Of a DNA stretch of 64,000 nt, positions 22,559 through 33,137 are shown piece after piece. The notes under the pieces were generated by a model. That model ran no database searches. It was not told the DNA's origin and saw nothing but the letters and a program-made list of their open reading frames with translations. The number at the start of each line of letters is the position of its first letter. Position 1 is the stretch's first letter. A program made the translations under genes and the position numbers. The stretch is from assembly GCA_016098155.1 (NCBI GenBank), contig JAAAJB010000006.1:62001-126000 (forward strand), written 5' to 3'. The DNA comes from Actinomortierella ambigua (taxonomy: Eukaryota; Mortierellomycota; Mortierellomycetes; Mortierellales; Mortierellaceae).

Positions 22559-25135
22559 ATGGTGCTGCCAAAGTCTAAAAAGAACGTCGGTCTGGGCAAT
22601 GCAATCATCAAGGCTCGCTTCAAGGGCCGCAGTCGTCCAAAAGATGGTGACGAGAAGCTGGTAAGTCTCTCTCTCTCTATCTCTCTCTCTCTCTCTCGCA
22701 ATATGTCTATCTCGCAGTGTTAGATTATATCTTATGCCAATTACTCATCAATATCTGACCATGCCTGCGCCTTGATATAATAGCACACTGCCGAACTGGA
22801 CGATGGAGCCAAGTGGACACGTATGCAGTCTGTCACACAGGAGGGCGATCTCGAAGCCTTTTTGAGCACAGCTGAATTGGCCGGCACCGAATTTACTGCG
22901 GGTATTACTTCACTCCTCTACCCCAAAAAAGAAACGACCGTGCATCTCAATTGCGGACAGAGCGCCCATATCTTGTGCGTTGCATTAGGATTTCTTGAAT
23001 GCAATTTATTCACAATGGACGACTCTTTCTATTCTTTTTACTTGTAGAAAAACTCAATATCAAGGTCATTTCGAACCACTACCAGAATCCATTCATGCTG
23101 ACGCCCGAGATGGAGCAGGAGACACTGGCGAAGCACAAGGCGTTCAAGTCGCATCTGACGGTGCCTCGACGACCCGGATGGGATGCAACAACGACGGCGT
23201 ACGACCTTCAGAAGCGCGAGCGCGAGAGCTTTTTGGACTGGCGTCGTGAGCTCGCCATGTTGGCCGAGCGCGAGTCGCTCCTGTTGACCCCCTTTGAGCG
23301 CAACATTGAGGTCTGGCGTCAGCTCTGGCGAGTCATCGAGCGCTCGCATCTCGTCGTCCAGATCGTCGATGCCCGTAACCCGCTCTTCTTCCGCTCGCCT
23401 GATCTCGAGATTTATGTCAAGGAGGTTGACCCTCGCAAGCGAAACCTGCTGCTCATCAACAAGGCCGATTATCTTTCGGCCAAACAGCGCAAGGCTTGGG
23501 CGGATTACTTTGACGCCGAGGGCATCCGCTACACCTTCTTCTCTGCCGCCCTCGCCAAGGAGCGCCAGGAGAAGGAACGCGCCGAGAAGGAGCGCCTCGA
23601 GGCCCTGGCTGAAGAGCTCGCCGCCATGAAGGCGAACAGGCTGGACTCGGATGACTCGGAGGACGATCAGGAGGAGGAGGAGGAGGAAGAGGAGGAAGAA
23701 GAGGATGATGACAAGGATGAGGCACACAAGGATGCTGCTACAGGATCAGCTGATACCACATCAACAGCTACTGGCGCTGCTCCTGCCGCACCAGAAAAGT
23801 CAACAAAGTCTGCTGTCGTCTCGGCCGAGGCTGAAGAGGGGTCCGAGGAGGAGGATGAAGAAGAGTCCGAGGAGGAGGAGGAGGATGAGGATGAAGCGTC
23901 CAACAAGACTCACTCGCACTGGAAGGCCATCAAAGAGACTGAGAAGGACGACGAACGCACCCGTATCCGTGATGTCAAGGAGCTGTATCAGCTGCTTGTC
24001 AAGGAGACGCCCAAGATTGATGGTACGGGCCATTGTGGTCGTCATGTTTAACTCGTATTCTTTCTTTTTCTTGATCCAACTAACATACCATCTCTCTCTC
24101 TCTTTTTTTGTTGTGCATGTGTTGTGTGTGTGTATGATAGACCCACGAAACCCTCAGAATGGAACCAGCATGATCGGTCTCGTCGGCTACCCCAACGTCG
24201 GCAAGTCGTCGACGATCAACGCCTTGCTGGGCGAGCACGCTGTCTCGGTCTCGTCCACCCCGGGCAAGACCAAGCACTTCCAGACGATCCATCTGACGCC
24301 CACCCAAATCCTCTGCGACTGTCCCGGTCTCGTTTTCCCTTCCTTTGCCACCACACAGGGAGACATGGTCTGCAACGGCGTCCTGCCCATCGACCAGCTG
24401 CGCGAGTACACGGGCTCCATCGGCCTGGTCTCGAAGCGCGTCCCCAAGGATGTCCTCGAGGCCATCTACGGTATCAAGATTGCCGTGCTGAGCGAGGAGG
24501 AAGGCGGTACCGGTGTCCCCACGGCCGAAGAGTTCCTGATCGCCTATGCCGTCGCCCGTGGCTTCACCAAGGCCGGTCAGGGTAACCCGGATGAGTCCCG
24601 TGCTGCGCGTTATATCCTCAAGGATTACGTCAACGGCAAGTTGCTGTGGTGCAAACCCCCACCCAACATGTCCGATGAAGACGCTGCATTGTTCAACCAG
24701 GAACAGCACCAGCTCGAGCGTTTCCAGGGCAAGAAGAAGATGCCGACCCATCGTCTGCCAGCGTCCTCGGCGACCTATATCAACATGACGAGCGTCACCC
24801 CGCTGTCGCACACGGGTTCGGGCACGGGCAAGACCACGGCCGTCGACCAAGGGTTTTTCACGCCTGCGGGCCGGACGACTTACTTGCCCAAGACGACGGG
24901 CAAGATGGCGCAGAAGGATGGCATCAGCCGTGTGCAAATGTTCCCGCACCAGATGCGTACCGATGACCAAGGTGGCTATGTCAGTCGCCGCCAACGCATG
25001 ATGGGCGTCGGCGAGGGCCTGACGCCGATGGCCGTCGACGTCTCCGTGGTGGCTGGTGCCCAGGCCCCGAAATCGAAAAGGCATTTCAAGGGCAAGAAGA
25101 ATGTCAAGCAGCGTAGCGGTGGCGGAATCTTCTAA
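22559..25135 (+). CDS. LSG1: Large-subunit GTPase LSG1
   Basis: Cytoplasmic circularly permuted GTPase that releases the export adaptor Nmd3 from pre-60S ribosomes. Exons are 22559-22660, 22784-22901, 23048-24022 and 24141-25135 (729 residues). The GTPase motifs are in permuted order: G4 INKADYL at about residue 211, then G1 GYPNVGKSS near 414 and G3 DCPGLVFP near 458. The beginning, with KKNVGLGNAIIKAR, and the block PRRPGWDATTTA are typical of LSG1. A strongly acidic insert of about 90 residues (about 272-360), with Glu/Asp runs, lies between G4 and G1. The basic C-terminus KRHFKGKKNVKQR fits ribosome binding. All three introns end in TAG. Confidence 0.96.
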
Positions 25136-25451
25136 GGACCTTTGTTGTTCTTGTTCATTGTGTGTGTGTGTGAGTGTGTGTGTTTTTTTTTCCTCTATCG
25201 CATTTTCTTTTTAGGTACCCCATTTTCATTTTTTTTTTTATCTCTTGACATCCATCCTTTTTTCAACCTTTTTTTGCAACCTTTCGTGTACTATACAAAC
25301 AATGCTTTTTTAAAGTTGATCATGAATTGTAAAACTTGCCAGAGGTTGGGTTGGGTTGGGTAGTGGGGGTGAGAGAGTTTATGATACATGGGAAAAGGAA
25401 GGGAAAAAAAATGAAGGTAAATAACAAAAAAAAAAACGAAGAGGATATTGT
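25136..25451. other. Convergent spacer with G-rich motif
   Basis: 3' UTRs of LSG1 and the giant low-complexity gene; contains a GT repeat near 25159-25182 and a G-quadruplex-like motif at 25348-25369. Confidence 0.55.
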
Positions 25452-28400
25452 TCAAGGGTGCGACGACGGCGCAAACTCGTCGCTACTACTTCCAACCAAT
25501 CCTCCTCCGCCTCCACCGTGACCGCCATTCGCCATCATATCCCCTGACGGTAGCAGAAACGACGTCGGCAACGAGCTCGACATCTGATCCATAGGACGAC
25601 GGTGATGAAGTTGAGGATGAGAATGTGGTGGTGATAGCAGTGGTGGCGACTGCTGCTGCTGCTGCTGCATCTGTGCCTGCAATGAAAACGGACTTTCCGC
25701 CGACGTGGCTGCCGCTGTCGCCGTGAAGGAACAAGTAGCCGGGACGCGGCGTTTTGGATGGCCACGCTTCTTCTTCCGTTGAAAGACGAGGCAGTTTTCT
25801 TCCGTATCGACCACGACTCTGCCGCCCCTTTCCTCGTTCTCGTCATCGTCCAACAGTCCTCCTTCTCCTCCTCCTCCTCCTTCCCCCTGTTGATGGTCAT
25901 CGCTGCTGTCCAGCGTCGTTTTCGTGCGGCCAAAATGCTGGTGGTGCTGGTGGTCCGACGCTATCGATCCGTCCATGTTATATGTCGACGAGGCATTCGA
26001 AAGCGACGAGGATGGACGACGCATTGGATGGTGCTGGTGATCGATACCGGCGCGCATGATCAACAACTCGTGGTGATGGAGGTGATCGCCACCACTGTTG
26101 CTGCTTGGCGGAGAAGAAGAAGCTACTCCCAAGCCAACGTCCATCGTTGCCGTCGCCGCTGCCGTGCCGGTGCTGGAATATTGACTCAATGTACTCAGTT
26201 GACTACCGCGCCGCAGCCGTGATGCCTCCATCACATCCACTCCGGTCGTACCCTTGTCCTCGACCAGCGTAAACCGTCCGACCTTGGTGCCCGGTGTGAA
26301 ATGCCGTGGCTCCAGCGACGACTTTGTCGACGACGACGACGACGAGGATGGTGCCGAGCTCGGTGCAAACGGTGGAGGCAAGGGCGCCCTCGCTGTCGGC
26401 GTCGACGGCGATTGAAGAGGCCCCGGTGAGGGTAAGGGTTGATCGAACGGATGCAAATGTCGGGAGGATGCACACGAGGATAGTATTGATCGCTCTTGAT
26501 AGGACGACGACAACATCTCCGATCCACGATGGTAGCCGCTCGGTGCCATTGCCGAAGAAGAAGAAGAAGAGGCGTATGAGATAGGGACAGGGATCGGTGG
26601 CAATGGGCTAGAGGGCAACGATAGCGTTCGCTGGTGCGACGACGGGAATCGCGCTGTTGGCCCTTTAGTGGTCGACTTGGTTGTAGCTGTTGGAGATAGT
26701 GTGTCGCCACCACTGCTTCCACCACTGCTACTGCTGCTGTTGCTGCTACTACTGGTGCTGCTGCTGATGCTACCGCCAGTGCTGCTGTTGTAGGCCGAGA
26801 CTGGTGACAGGTGATTCTGATGTGAGAATCTTCGTACACCGCTAACGCCGGAGGCACTATTGGCATGCTGCAGAGAAGAGCGGTGGTGATGGTGATGGTG
26901 GTGTTGATGGGGATTGTTGACAGCAATGGCCCGGTTATCAGATGTGGCTGAAAGCGGTGAAAGTCGATCTCCTCCTCTACCGGCCGCTTTGAGATCCGTT
27001 AGACTTGTACCGTCGGCAGTGCAAAGCTCAAACCGGCTGTGTCCATTGTGGGACCGTGAGTTGCTGGGTCGCAAAGGGTGGTGATGGTGGTGGTGATGGT
27101 GATGGTGATGGCTGTGGTGGCCATGTTGGTGGTGGTGGAGGTGTCCGCCGTTGCTACTGCTGCCACCGCTGCCATTAGGATCGTATTCCTTGGACAGTGG
27201 CGACAACCGCTTGCCCGTCATATTGGCACTCGGTGTGGGAGATCGTGACCTTGATCTCGACCTCGACCGAGAGCTGCTTCGTGTCGACGCTGATGAGGAG
27301 GAGGACGAAGAGTACACGGGCTGGAACCGGGATCCTCTCACCCCTTCCAGTCGCCCATGGCTACTCTGTTGGCGAACCATTCCACTTCCGCCACTGTCGC
27401 TGCTGCCACTACCATGTTCACCATGCATCTCGTCTCCTCCATTAGGGAACACAGCTGTCAGGGGTGAGAGCGGATGGACTCTCCTCTCAAAATACGCATC
27501 GCTCATCGCTGGTGGTGTTGGGTTGACGACCTTAATCCTCACCGCCGCCGCTGCATCGCCGTCACTACTGGTACCATTGGCGGGAGCGGAAAATTCTGTT
27601 ACTGCTGTTGCTACTGCTGCTGACTGGTCCTCTGTGGTCTCATGATCCAACTCAATCGCCAGCGCTGTCAACGACGAGAACGACTTGCGACGCCCGGGTA
27701 CATGGTGAGGCAGTAACACGGCGGAGGTGGCAGCGGTGGTTGGTACCGCTGGAGAGTCCTTGCCACTGCCTCCTCCCCCATTCGCAATTCCCTGGAGACG
27801 AAGAGACGACGGACGCCTGCGCACTTGTTGTAGTTCCTCGGCCACCGCTGGTGCCATCGCGAAAGGAGACAGAGGCATCGCAGACGTTGGAGAGGGCGGT
27901 GCAGAGGCTGTGGGTGACAGCTGGTTTGCTCCGCTAGAGGCATAGGCCATTTGGCGATGGATGATGGTGGGTGTTGGAGGAGACGAAGGCGACATGCTTC
28001 CTGACATGGGCGAAACGGCGCTGCTGTGGCGTCGCGATGATGCTGACGATGACACTGGCATACCGTGCTGTGAGTGAAGCTGATGCTGTTTGGCCCCTAA
28101 TGGGCTAGGCAATGGTGGTGATGGCGACGATGCATGCACCCGTGAAAAGTGTCCCGATGGCTGTAGCGGTCGGGACATGGGTGCAGAGCCAGATAGTTGA
28201 ATCATCGTCGCAGAGCGCTCTCTCGTCACAATTCGCATAGGTAAAGGTGTTACGGCAGTGGTAGTGCCTGGCATTGCCGGGAAATACGACGTGGCAGACA
28301 CCGAGGGTGACTCGACAGTGTTGGTGGATGAGCTATTATTACTGGTGCGCTGCTGTCGTTGCTGACTATTGTCCCCTGCTCCTTCGACTTGTGCGTCGTT

Positions 28401-31154
28401 ACTGCTCTCTGCTGCTGTGGTCGTCACCATGACCGGGCTATCCTTGTTAGGCGTCGTCCAGAATAATGGATCCCAGATATTGACCTTGCGGCGGCTTGAA
28501 TCGCTGGCTAGGCTATAGTTGGTCGCATTCCGCTCACGGTCAAGTATCCCGCCAGTGGCGGTCGTGCTGGAAAGGCCCGAGGATGACACGCCTCCTGTCG
28601 TCGATGCATTGCTCAACAGCGTCCTATGAATCGAGGCAGAGGCCGAGCCAGCAGCGCCCAGCCCTAATCCCGATACGCCGCGGTGTCCTGTACCAGTGCT
28701 GCTACTACTACCCCCAGGGCCTTGATGAAGAAGATGATGGTTACTGCTGCTACTGCTTGGCATCTGCCATGAGATTGACGTTTTTTGACCCTGCATAGAG
28801 TCCTCATAGTTGTAATCCTCCATCTCATCGTCAATGTCCGGCAAGATGGTAATCCCTGCTAGTTTGGCAAATTCGCTCGATGACAGGTCCTCTGAACACA
28901 GACTGTACACGCCGCCGTTGGGCGTCGTCGGCATTGACGGCGACAGAGTAATGGTGCCACCGATGGGGAGCGAGAGGTAGTGGGCGGGAACGGGAACAGA
29001 CGAGGTTGCTGCAGGAGAGGGTCGCCTCTTGAGAAAGCTCAGGAGCATGGATGGCTTCTTCTTGAGGCTCTTGAGGGCTGCGGTGACCGACGAAGGGGAC
29101 GCAGGTACACTAGCGGCATCATCTTCCCGGGAATGTTGTGCGGAAGTGCGTCTTGCTCCTGCCGTGTCTGTCGTTGTCGATGTTGGCCGACGCTGCTCGA
29201 CAGAGTTACTGTCAATCTCATGAGGCTTGCCGTTCCTATTAACACTGGCCCAGTCTCCTGCCGCTTGGTCACGTCGGCCTTCCCGTGTTTCCTGATAATA
29301 TGTCTCCCCTTGTGAATCTTTCAAGGGATATTGGCCATTCGCCTCTCCACGATGCATCTCTGTTTGTTGATTTGATTGATGGTGGAGTGGCAGATGCGAT
29401 CGTGGTGACACAACATCAAGCCTAGATTGGGCAAGCTCGTACAGCGAAGCCTTATAGTGTGCATGATCAAGAGGCAAGAGTGGAGTAGATAACGTTGTTG
29501 GTGAAGCAGAAGCCGAAGCCGTTTTTGGTGAGCGATGTGGAGACGAGGGAAGGGGTGTGTGAGGGAAAAGCGAGGAAGGAGATGGAGATAAGGAGGAGAT
29601 GTCCTTGTTGCGACTGTGGTTGCTGTTGTTGATGCTGCTGCTGCTGCTGCTGTTGTTGTTGCTGTCGCTAATACAGTTGCCCATAACGTCACGTCGTTCG
29701 GAGAACCGGTTGGCTACTTTGGTCGTCAGTGTCAGCGATGGGAGGCTACTCTTTTGATGAAGCCTTCTGTTACTGTGAGGCTTCTTGGGCAAGTGCTGTT
29801 GGTGTTGTGGATGGCTCGTGTCGTCTGGCTGGTGGTTATTGGCAGCCAGGTTCCGTTGGAGGTGTTGAGCAACTCGAAAGTCGGAAATGGTGAGGTTGTA
29901 GGTAGAGTGGGGCTGAAGATGAGAAGAGATGGTATTTTTGGTGGGAAGATTGGCTGAAGAGGTTGAGTGTGGTAGTGGAGGTAGCTGCTTGACTGACTGG
30001 ATGGTCATAAATGGATGGGCAGGAGATTCAGGAGACACAGGAGAGGAGACTGGCGGGGAAAGTGTGGATGGAGGGGACGAAAGCATGGTGCTTGTCGACG
30101 GTCTCCTTGTCCAGGACCTTGACGATGAGAGTGATGGCCAAGAACCCTCATTAAGGTCGTCCGACCTTCCACAGTAAGGATCGGCTTCCGACCTGGTGTT
30201 GTTCCCGGCAATGGCATGATCCCGTTCATGTGAGGAAGAGGTAGGCTGCAGGTGGTGAGCCGAAGGTATCGAAAGAAAGGGAGAAGCAGTAAGATGTGCG
30301 CCAGGCGGTAGCTGCTGCTGGTCATTACCAAGACTTTGGTTGGCGGATGGGCCAATTGGCTGTAGCAGAGCACCTCCTGGTTCGTCAGAGCAACTCTGGT
30401 GCTGCTGGTGCTGCTGTTGCTGTTGCTCTCCGGAGCCAGCTCGCTCACCATCGTTCAATGTACTTCGCGAGGAGCTTGCTGTAGCAATAGATGGCTCTCG
30501 CAACATCGACGAGTTAACCTTGTCTGCCGGGCTCGTCGTCGTGGGTGACGATTGGCGATCACGGTGGTGGCTATTATTATTATTGCTGTGGAAGGTGTGG
30601 TAATGAGACTGGAGAAAGCTCAAGAACCCTCCTCGCTGCTGTACCTTCTCACGAAACTTTGCAGCGGCCGCATGCAGATGGTGGGAATGGTGGTGATAAT
30701 GGTGGCGGTGTGGTTGCTGCTGTTCCTGCTGCTGCTGCTGCTGCTGCTGCTGTGGTTGCTTCTGCTGAGCACGAGGCGATGCTGGTTCGTTCAATCGTTT
30801 GGAGTGAGACGACGAGCCGCTACCACCAACGGTGGTGCTGCCGCTGCCAGCATAGGTTGCGGATGGCTGGAGATGAAGTAAGCGAGCAAATTTGAACGGC
30901 GATTTGGAGAGTGTCGATGAGGACGAGTGTGTGGAGGAGATGGTATTGTGGCGGGGACGGGAGCGGTGTACAGAGGACGTTGACTGTTGCTGTCGATCCT
31001 GTTGCTGCTGCTGCTGTTGAGAGTACTGTGTTGGGGTATCGTGGGCGGAGCGTGAGGGCGATGGGGGAGGGGTCGTTGCGGTGTGCTGTCGTGGGAGGCT
31101 GTGGTGGTCAGAGGACGACGGCGACGAGGAAGGCACGGACGGTTGGGTAGCCAT
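25452..31154 (-). CDS. Giant low-complexity Ser/His/Gln-rich protein, single exon
   Basis: Unrecognised protein of about 1900 residues. The frame is open from 31247, but that position is TTG; the first in-frame ATG is at 31154 (MATQPSVPSS), which is used here. Most of it is disordered sequence: Ser/Thr/Pro-rich, with Gln runs and a run of 11 His at about 27070-27110. Short non-repetitive islands stand out: SPFKFARLLHLQ, AAAKFREKVQQRGGFLSFL, KKKPSMLLSFLKRR, VNIWDPLFWTTP, FAKLAGITILPDIDDEMEDY, GTKVGRFTLVED and, near the end, QRKKKRGHPKRRVP, which is basic and could be a nuclear signal or a degenerate AT-hook. The many SP and RxxS sites would suit a regulated scaffold; this is inference. Codon use looks genuine and no frameshift interrupts 5.7 kb. 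Confidence 0.75.
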   Translation of the reverse strand: MATQPSVPSSSPSSSDHHSLPRQHTATTPPPSPSRSAHDTPTQYSQQQQQQQDRQQQSTSSVHRSRPRHNTISSTHSSSSTLSKSPFKFARLLHLQPSATYAGSGSTTVGGSGSSSHSKRLNEPASPRAQQKQPQQQQQQQQQEQQQPHRHHYHHHSHHLHAAAAKFREKVQQRGGFLSFLQSHYHTFHSNNNNSHHRDRQSSPTTTSPADKVNSSMLREPSIATASSSRSTLNDGERAGSGEQQQQQHQQHQSCSDEPGGALLQPIGPSANQSLGNDQQQLPPGAHLTASPFLSIPSAHHLQPTSSSHERDHAIAGNNTRSEADPYCGRSDDLNEGSWPSLSSSRSWTRRPSTSTMLSSPPSTLSPPVSSPVSPESPAHPFMTIQSVKQLPPLPHSTSSANLPTKNTISSHLQPHSTYNLTISDFRVAQHLQRNLAANNHQPDDTSHPQHQQHLPKKPHSNRRLHQKSSLPSLTLTTKVANRFSERRDVMGNCISDSNNNSSSSSSINNSNHSRNKDISSLSPSPSSLFPHTPLPSSPHRSPKTASASASPTTLSTPLLPLDHAHYKASLYELAQSRLDVVSPRSHLPLHHQSNQQTEMHRGEANGQYPLKDSQGETYYQETREGRRDQAAGDWASVNRNGKPHEIDSNSVEQRRPTSTTTDTAGARRTSAQHSREDDAASVPASPSSVTAALKSLKKKPSMLLSFLKRRPSPAATSSVPVPAHYLSLPIGGTITLSPSMPTTPNGGVYSLCSEDLSSSEFAKLAGITILPDIDDEMEDYNYEDSMQGQKTSISWQMPSSSSSNHHLLHQGPGGSSSSTGTGHRGVSGLGLGAAGSASASIHRTLLSNASTTGGVSSSGLSSTTATGGILDRERNATNYSLASDSSRRKVNIWDPLFWTTPNKDSPVMVTTTAAESSNDAQVEGAGDNSQQRQQRTSNNSSSTNTVESPSVSATSYFPAMPGTTTAVTPLPMRIVTRERSATMIQLSGSAPMSRPLQPSGHFSRVHASSPSPPLPSPLGAKQHQLHSQHGMPVSSSASSRRHSSAVSPMSGSMSPSSPPTPTIIHRQMAYASSGANQLSPTASAPPSPTSAMPLSPFAMAPAVAEELQQVRRRPSSLRLQGIANGGGGSGKDSPAVPTTAATSAVLLPHHVPGRRKSFSSLTALAIELDHETTEDQSAAVATAVTEFSAPANGTSSDGDAAAAVRIKVVNPTPPAMSDAYFERRVHPLSPLTAVFPNGGDEMHGEHGSGSSDSGGSGMVRQQSSHGRLEGVRGSRFQPVYSSSSSSSASTRSSSRSRSRSRSRSPTPSANMTGKRLSPLSKEYDPNGSGGSSSNGGHLHHHQHGHHSHHHHHHHHHHHPLRPSNSRSHNGHSRFELCTADGTSLTDLKAAGRGGDRLSPLSATSDNRAIAVNNPHQHHHHHHHRSSLQHANSASGVSGVRRFSHQNHLSPVSAYNSSTGGSISSSTSSSSNSSSSSGGSSGGDTLSPTATTKSTTKGPTARFPSSHQRTLSLPSSPLPPIPVPISYASSSSSSAMAPSGYHRGSEMLSSSYQERSILSSCASSRHLHPFDQPLPSPGPLQSPSTPTARAPLPPPFAPSSAPSSSSSSSTKSSLEPRHFTPGTKVGRFTLVEDKGTTGVDVMEASRLRRGSQLSTLSQYSSTGTAAATATMDVGLGVASSSPPSSNSGGDHLHHHELLIMRAGIDHQHHPMRRPSSSLSNASSTYNMDGSIASDHQHHQHFGRTKTTLDSSDDHQQGEGGGGGEGGLLDDDENEERGGRVVVDTEENCLVFQRKKKRGHPKRRVPATCSFTATAAATSAESPFSLQAQMQQQQQQSPPLLSPPHSHPQLHHRRPMDQMSSSLPTSFLLPSGDMMANGGHGGGGGGLVGSSSDEFAPSSHP
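27070..27145 (+). repeat. GTG/GAT trinucleotide repeat encoding poly-His on the minus strand
   Basis: Imperfect GTGATG repeats on the plus strand encode the His-rich stretch of the giant protein. Such triplet repeats are prone to length change. Confidence 0.7.
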
Positions 31155-33137
31155 GGCCGTTGCCCCCAATACATCTCTTGAAGGCCCCCGGCGTGTTTGA
31201 TTGGGCAAGCCCTGCGTCGTGGAGCGTGTCGTGTTCGTTTCAGTCAAGGAACCTTCAATATCAGTCTTTATCAGGGCGTTAAAGCTGATTGGGGAAAGGT
31301 TCGCACTTCTAGTCTAACTAGCGTAGACTAGAGTCGAAGAAAGTGTGTTGTTGAGGTTGTTGGATGGAAAGTGGGTAAGATTAGCATTCAGTCAGGGTGA
31401 GATGGCCCATGGGATGCATTGGAAGAAGCAATGAGTGTTGTTTGGTTTGGCGTTTTGTCAAGACACATACTCGTTCTATCGTTCTCAAGGACAAGGAAAA
31501 AAAAAGAGTGATCTTTCAGGTACGATGGGGAGAAAGGCAGGGGGGAGGAAGAAATATGGTGCGGAGAGGAGAGGGAAGAGAAGTCTCAGGGTTTGGAGGG
31601 GAAAGGTAGGTGGCACCTAGATGAAATGAGATGGAATGAGACTGAATGGAGAAGTTGGGGTGAAAGACAAAAGAGTACAACTGTGTTGGGAGAGAGAGAA
31701 AGGGAAAGGGAGAGAAAGGAGAAAGGGCGGATGCCTTCAGAGAGATCGTGTTGAGCCAGCGTACTGTACCATTGGCCTTGTGTTCAAACACCATTGTTTC
31801 TTCTGCTCTTTTTCCAAGGGCGTCTCTTGCACCCTCTGCTTCTCAGAAGATGCATTTCCAGATTGCTCTTTCGGTCACACTCGCTCGCACTGCATCACCC
31901 AACACAGAACACCTGGCCTGTTGGTCTCAACAACATGCCTCCGTTTGGTGTGTTGGGCGGCAAAAAAAAGAAGGCCTCTCTGTTTGCGGTGCCTTGCTTT
32001 GTCAGGGCCATTCCCGCTTGCATGTTTGCGTCCACGGCCTGAAGTTCGAACGAACATCTCTTCTGCGTCCTCTTCCTCCGATGGTGCGATAGCCATCTCT
32101 GTTGTTTTCTTACTATTGTTTGTCTAATTCATTCGCTTCTCCTCCCTCCTCCATCTCGTTGTCCTGTATGTTTTTCTGCAGTCTGCTGCTAACAAGAATA
32201 CTAATGGTCGTTGTAACAGGTACCCGCTGTTCCTAATCTTCAAAAGGGCTTTATACATGCTGGTCTGTCTCTGGGATATTGACCATTTGTTCCACCGCAA
32301 TTCATCGGAAGGCTGAAAAGAGATTAGTGTATCGTATTGACATTAGGAAGAGAAGCACATCTCATTGTTGCGCCCCTCTTTGAGCGCGCGCCGTTCCTCC
32401 CCATCGCAAGATTATTGTCCACCGTCTCTTTTTTTTCGCACACTCTCCCTTTTTAATTCTCTCTCGCACGCACACGCTCTCACCCCTTCCCCTCCTGACA
32501 GCTTGCCTCCTTTCGTGCGCTATTTCTTGTCTCCCCCCTCGAGGCTGTTTTAGCGTTGTGGGCGATCTTGGGAAATGAGAGTGCTACGCACAGTAATGTG
32601 TGTTGAGAGAAGAAGTGGATGTCTCCTCCCCCCCTTCTTCCGATGCCATCGTCACCACCCCTTTTCTACCTTGGTCCTTCAACCTCTCTTTCATGGGGGT
32701 GGTAGATCAGCTAACCTCTTTTGTTTGTGTCCAGCAAAGTAGGCCATATATCTATCTTTCAGTGAGTGAGTGAGGGGGGGAGAAAGATGGAATGTATGGA
32801 TGGCGTCGGGGGCAGAACCTTTTTTCGGGGACAATTGCATTTTTCCCAGAGACATACCATGTAGTCGGCATGTACCGCCTCCACACGTGAGAAACCTTCT
32901 ATTTTCCAACCCCCCCTGACGTCAAAAAAGAAAAATAGCCTTTGGATTTCAACGCGCGATACTATTTTCTACACATGGTTCGTCGGTTTACTTCTTTTTT
33001 CTTTCTCCTTCTCGAGAATTGTACAGCTGCAATATATAAAAGATTATTCAGAACTGGTTTATGCAAAAGAGGGGTTGTGGGATTGAAGGTGGGGCTGGAA
33101 AAAAAAAAGTCAAAAGGCGCCCCCCAAATAGTTGTAT
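31155..33137. other. 2-kb intergenic region, no gene recognised
   Basis: The plus strand is purine-rich (GA) between about 31490 and 31730, that is C/T-rich on the minus strand, as expected for the leader side of the giant minus-strand gene. A CT-rich patch around 32380-32540 lies on the plus strand. Short ORFs show no features. Confidence 0.5.

Noticed and set aside
23651..24052. Arg-rich plus-strand frame overlapping the acidic part of LSG1
   Set aside because: It is a +1 reading of the Glu/Asp-encoding repeat; LSG1 continues in the other frame until the splice site at 24023.
27070..27145. Regular GTG/GAT repeats that might look like an array
   Set aside because: Pure triplet repeats within a coding frame, with no spacers; not CRISPR.
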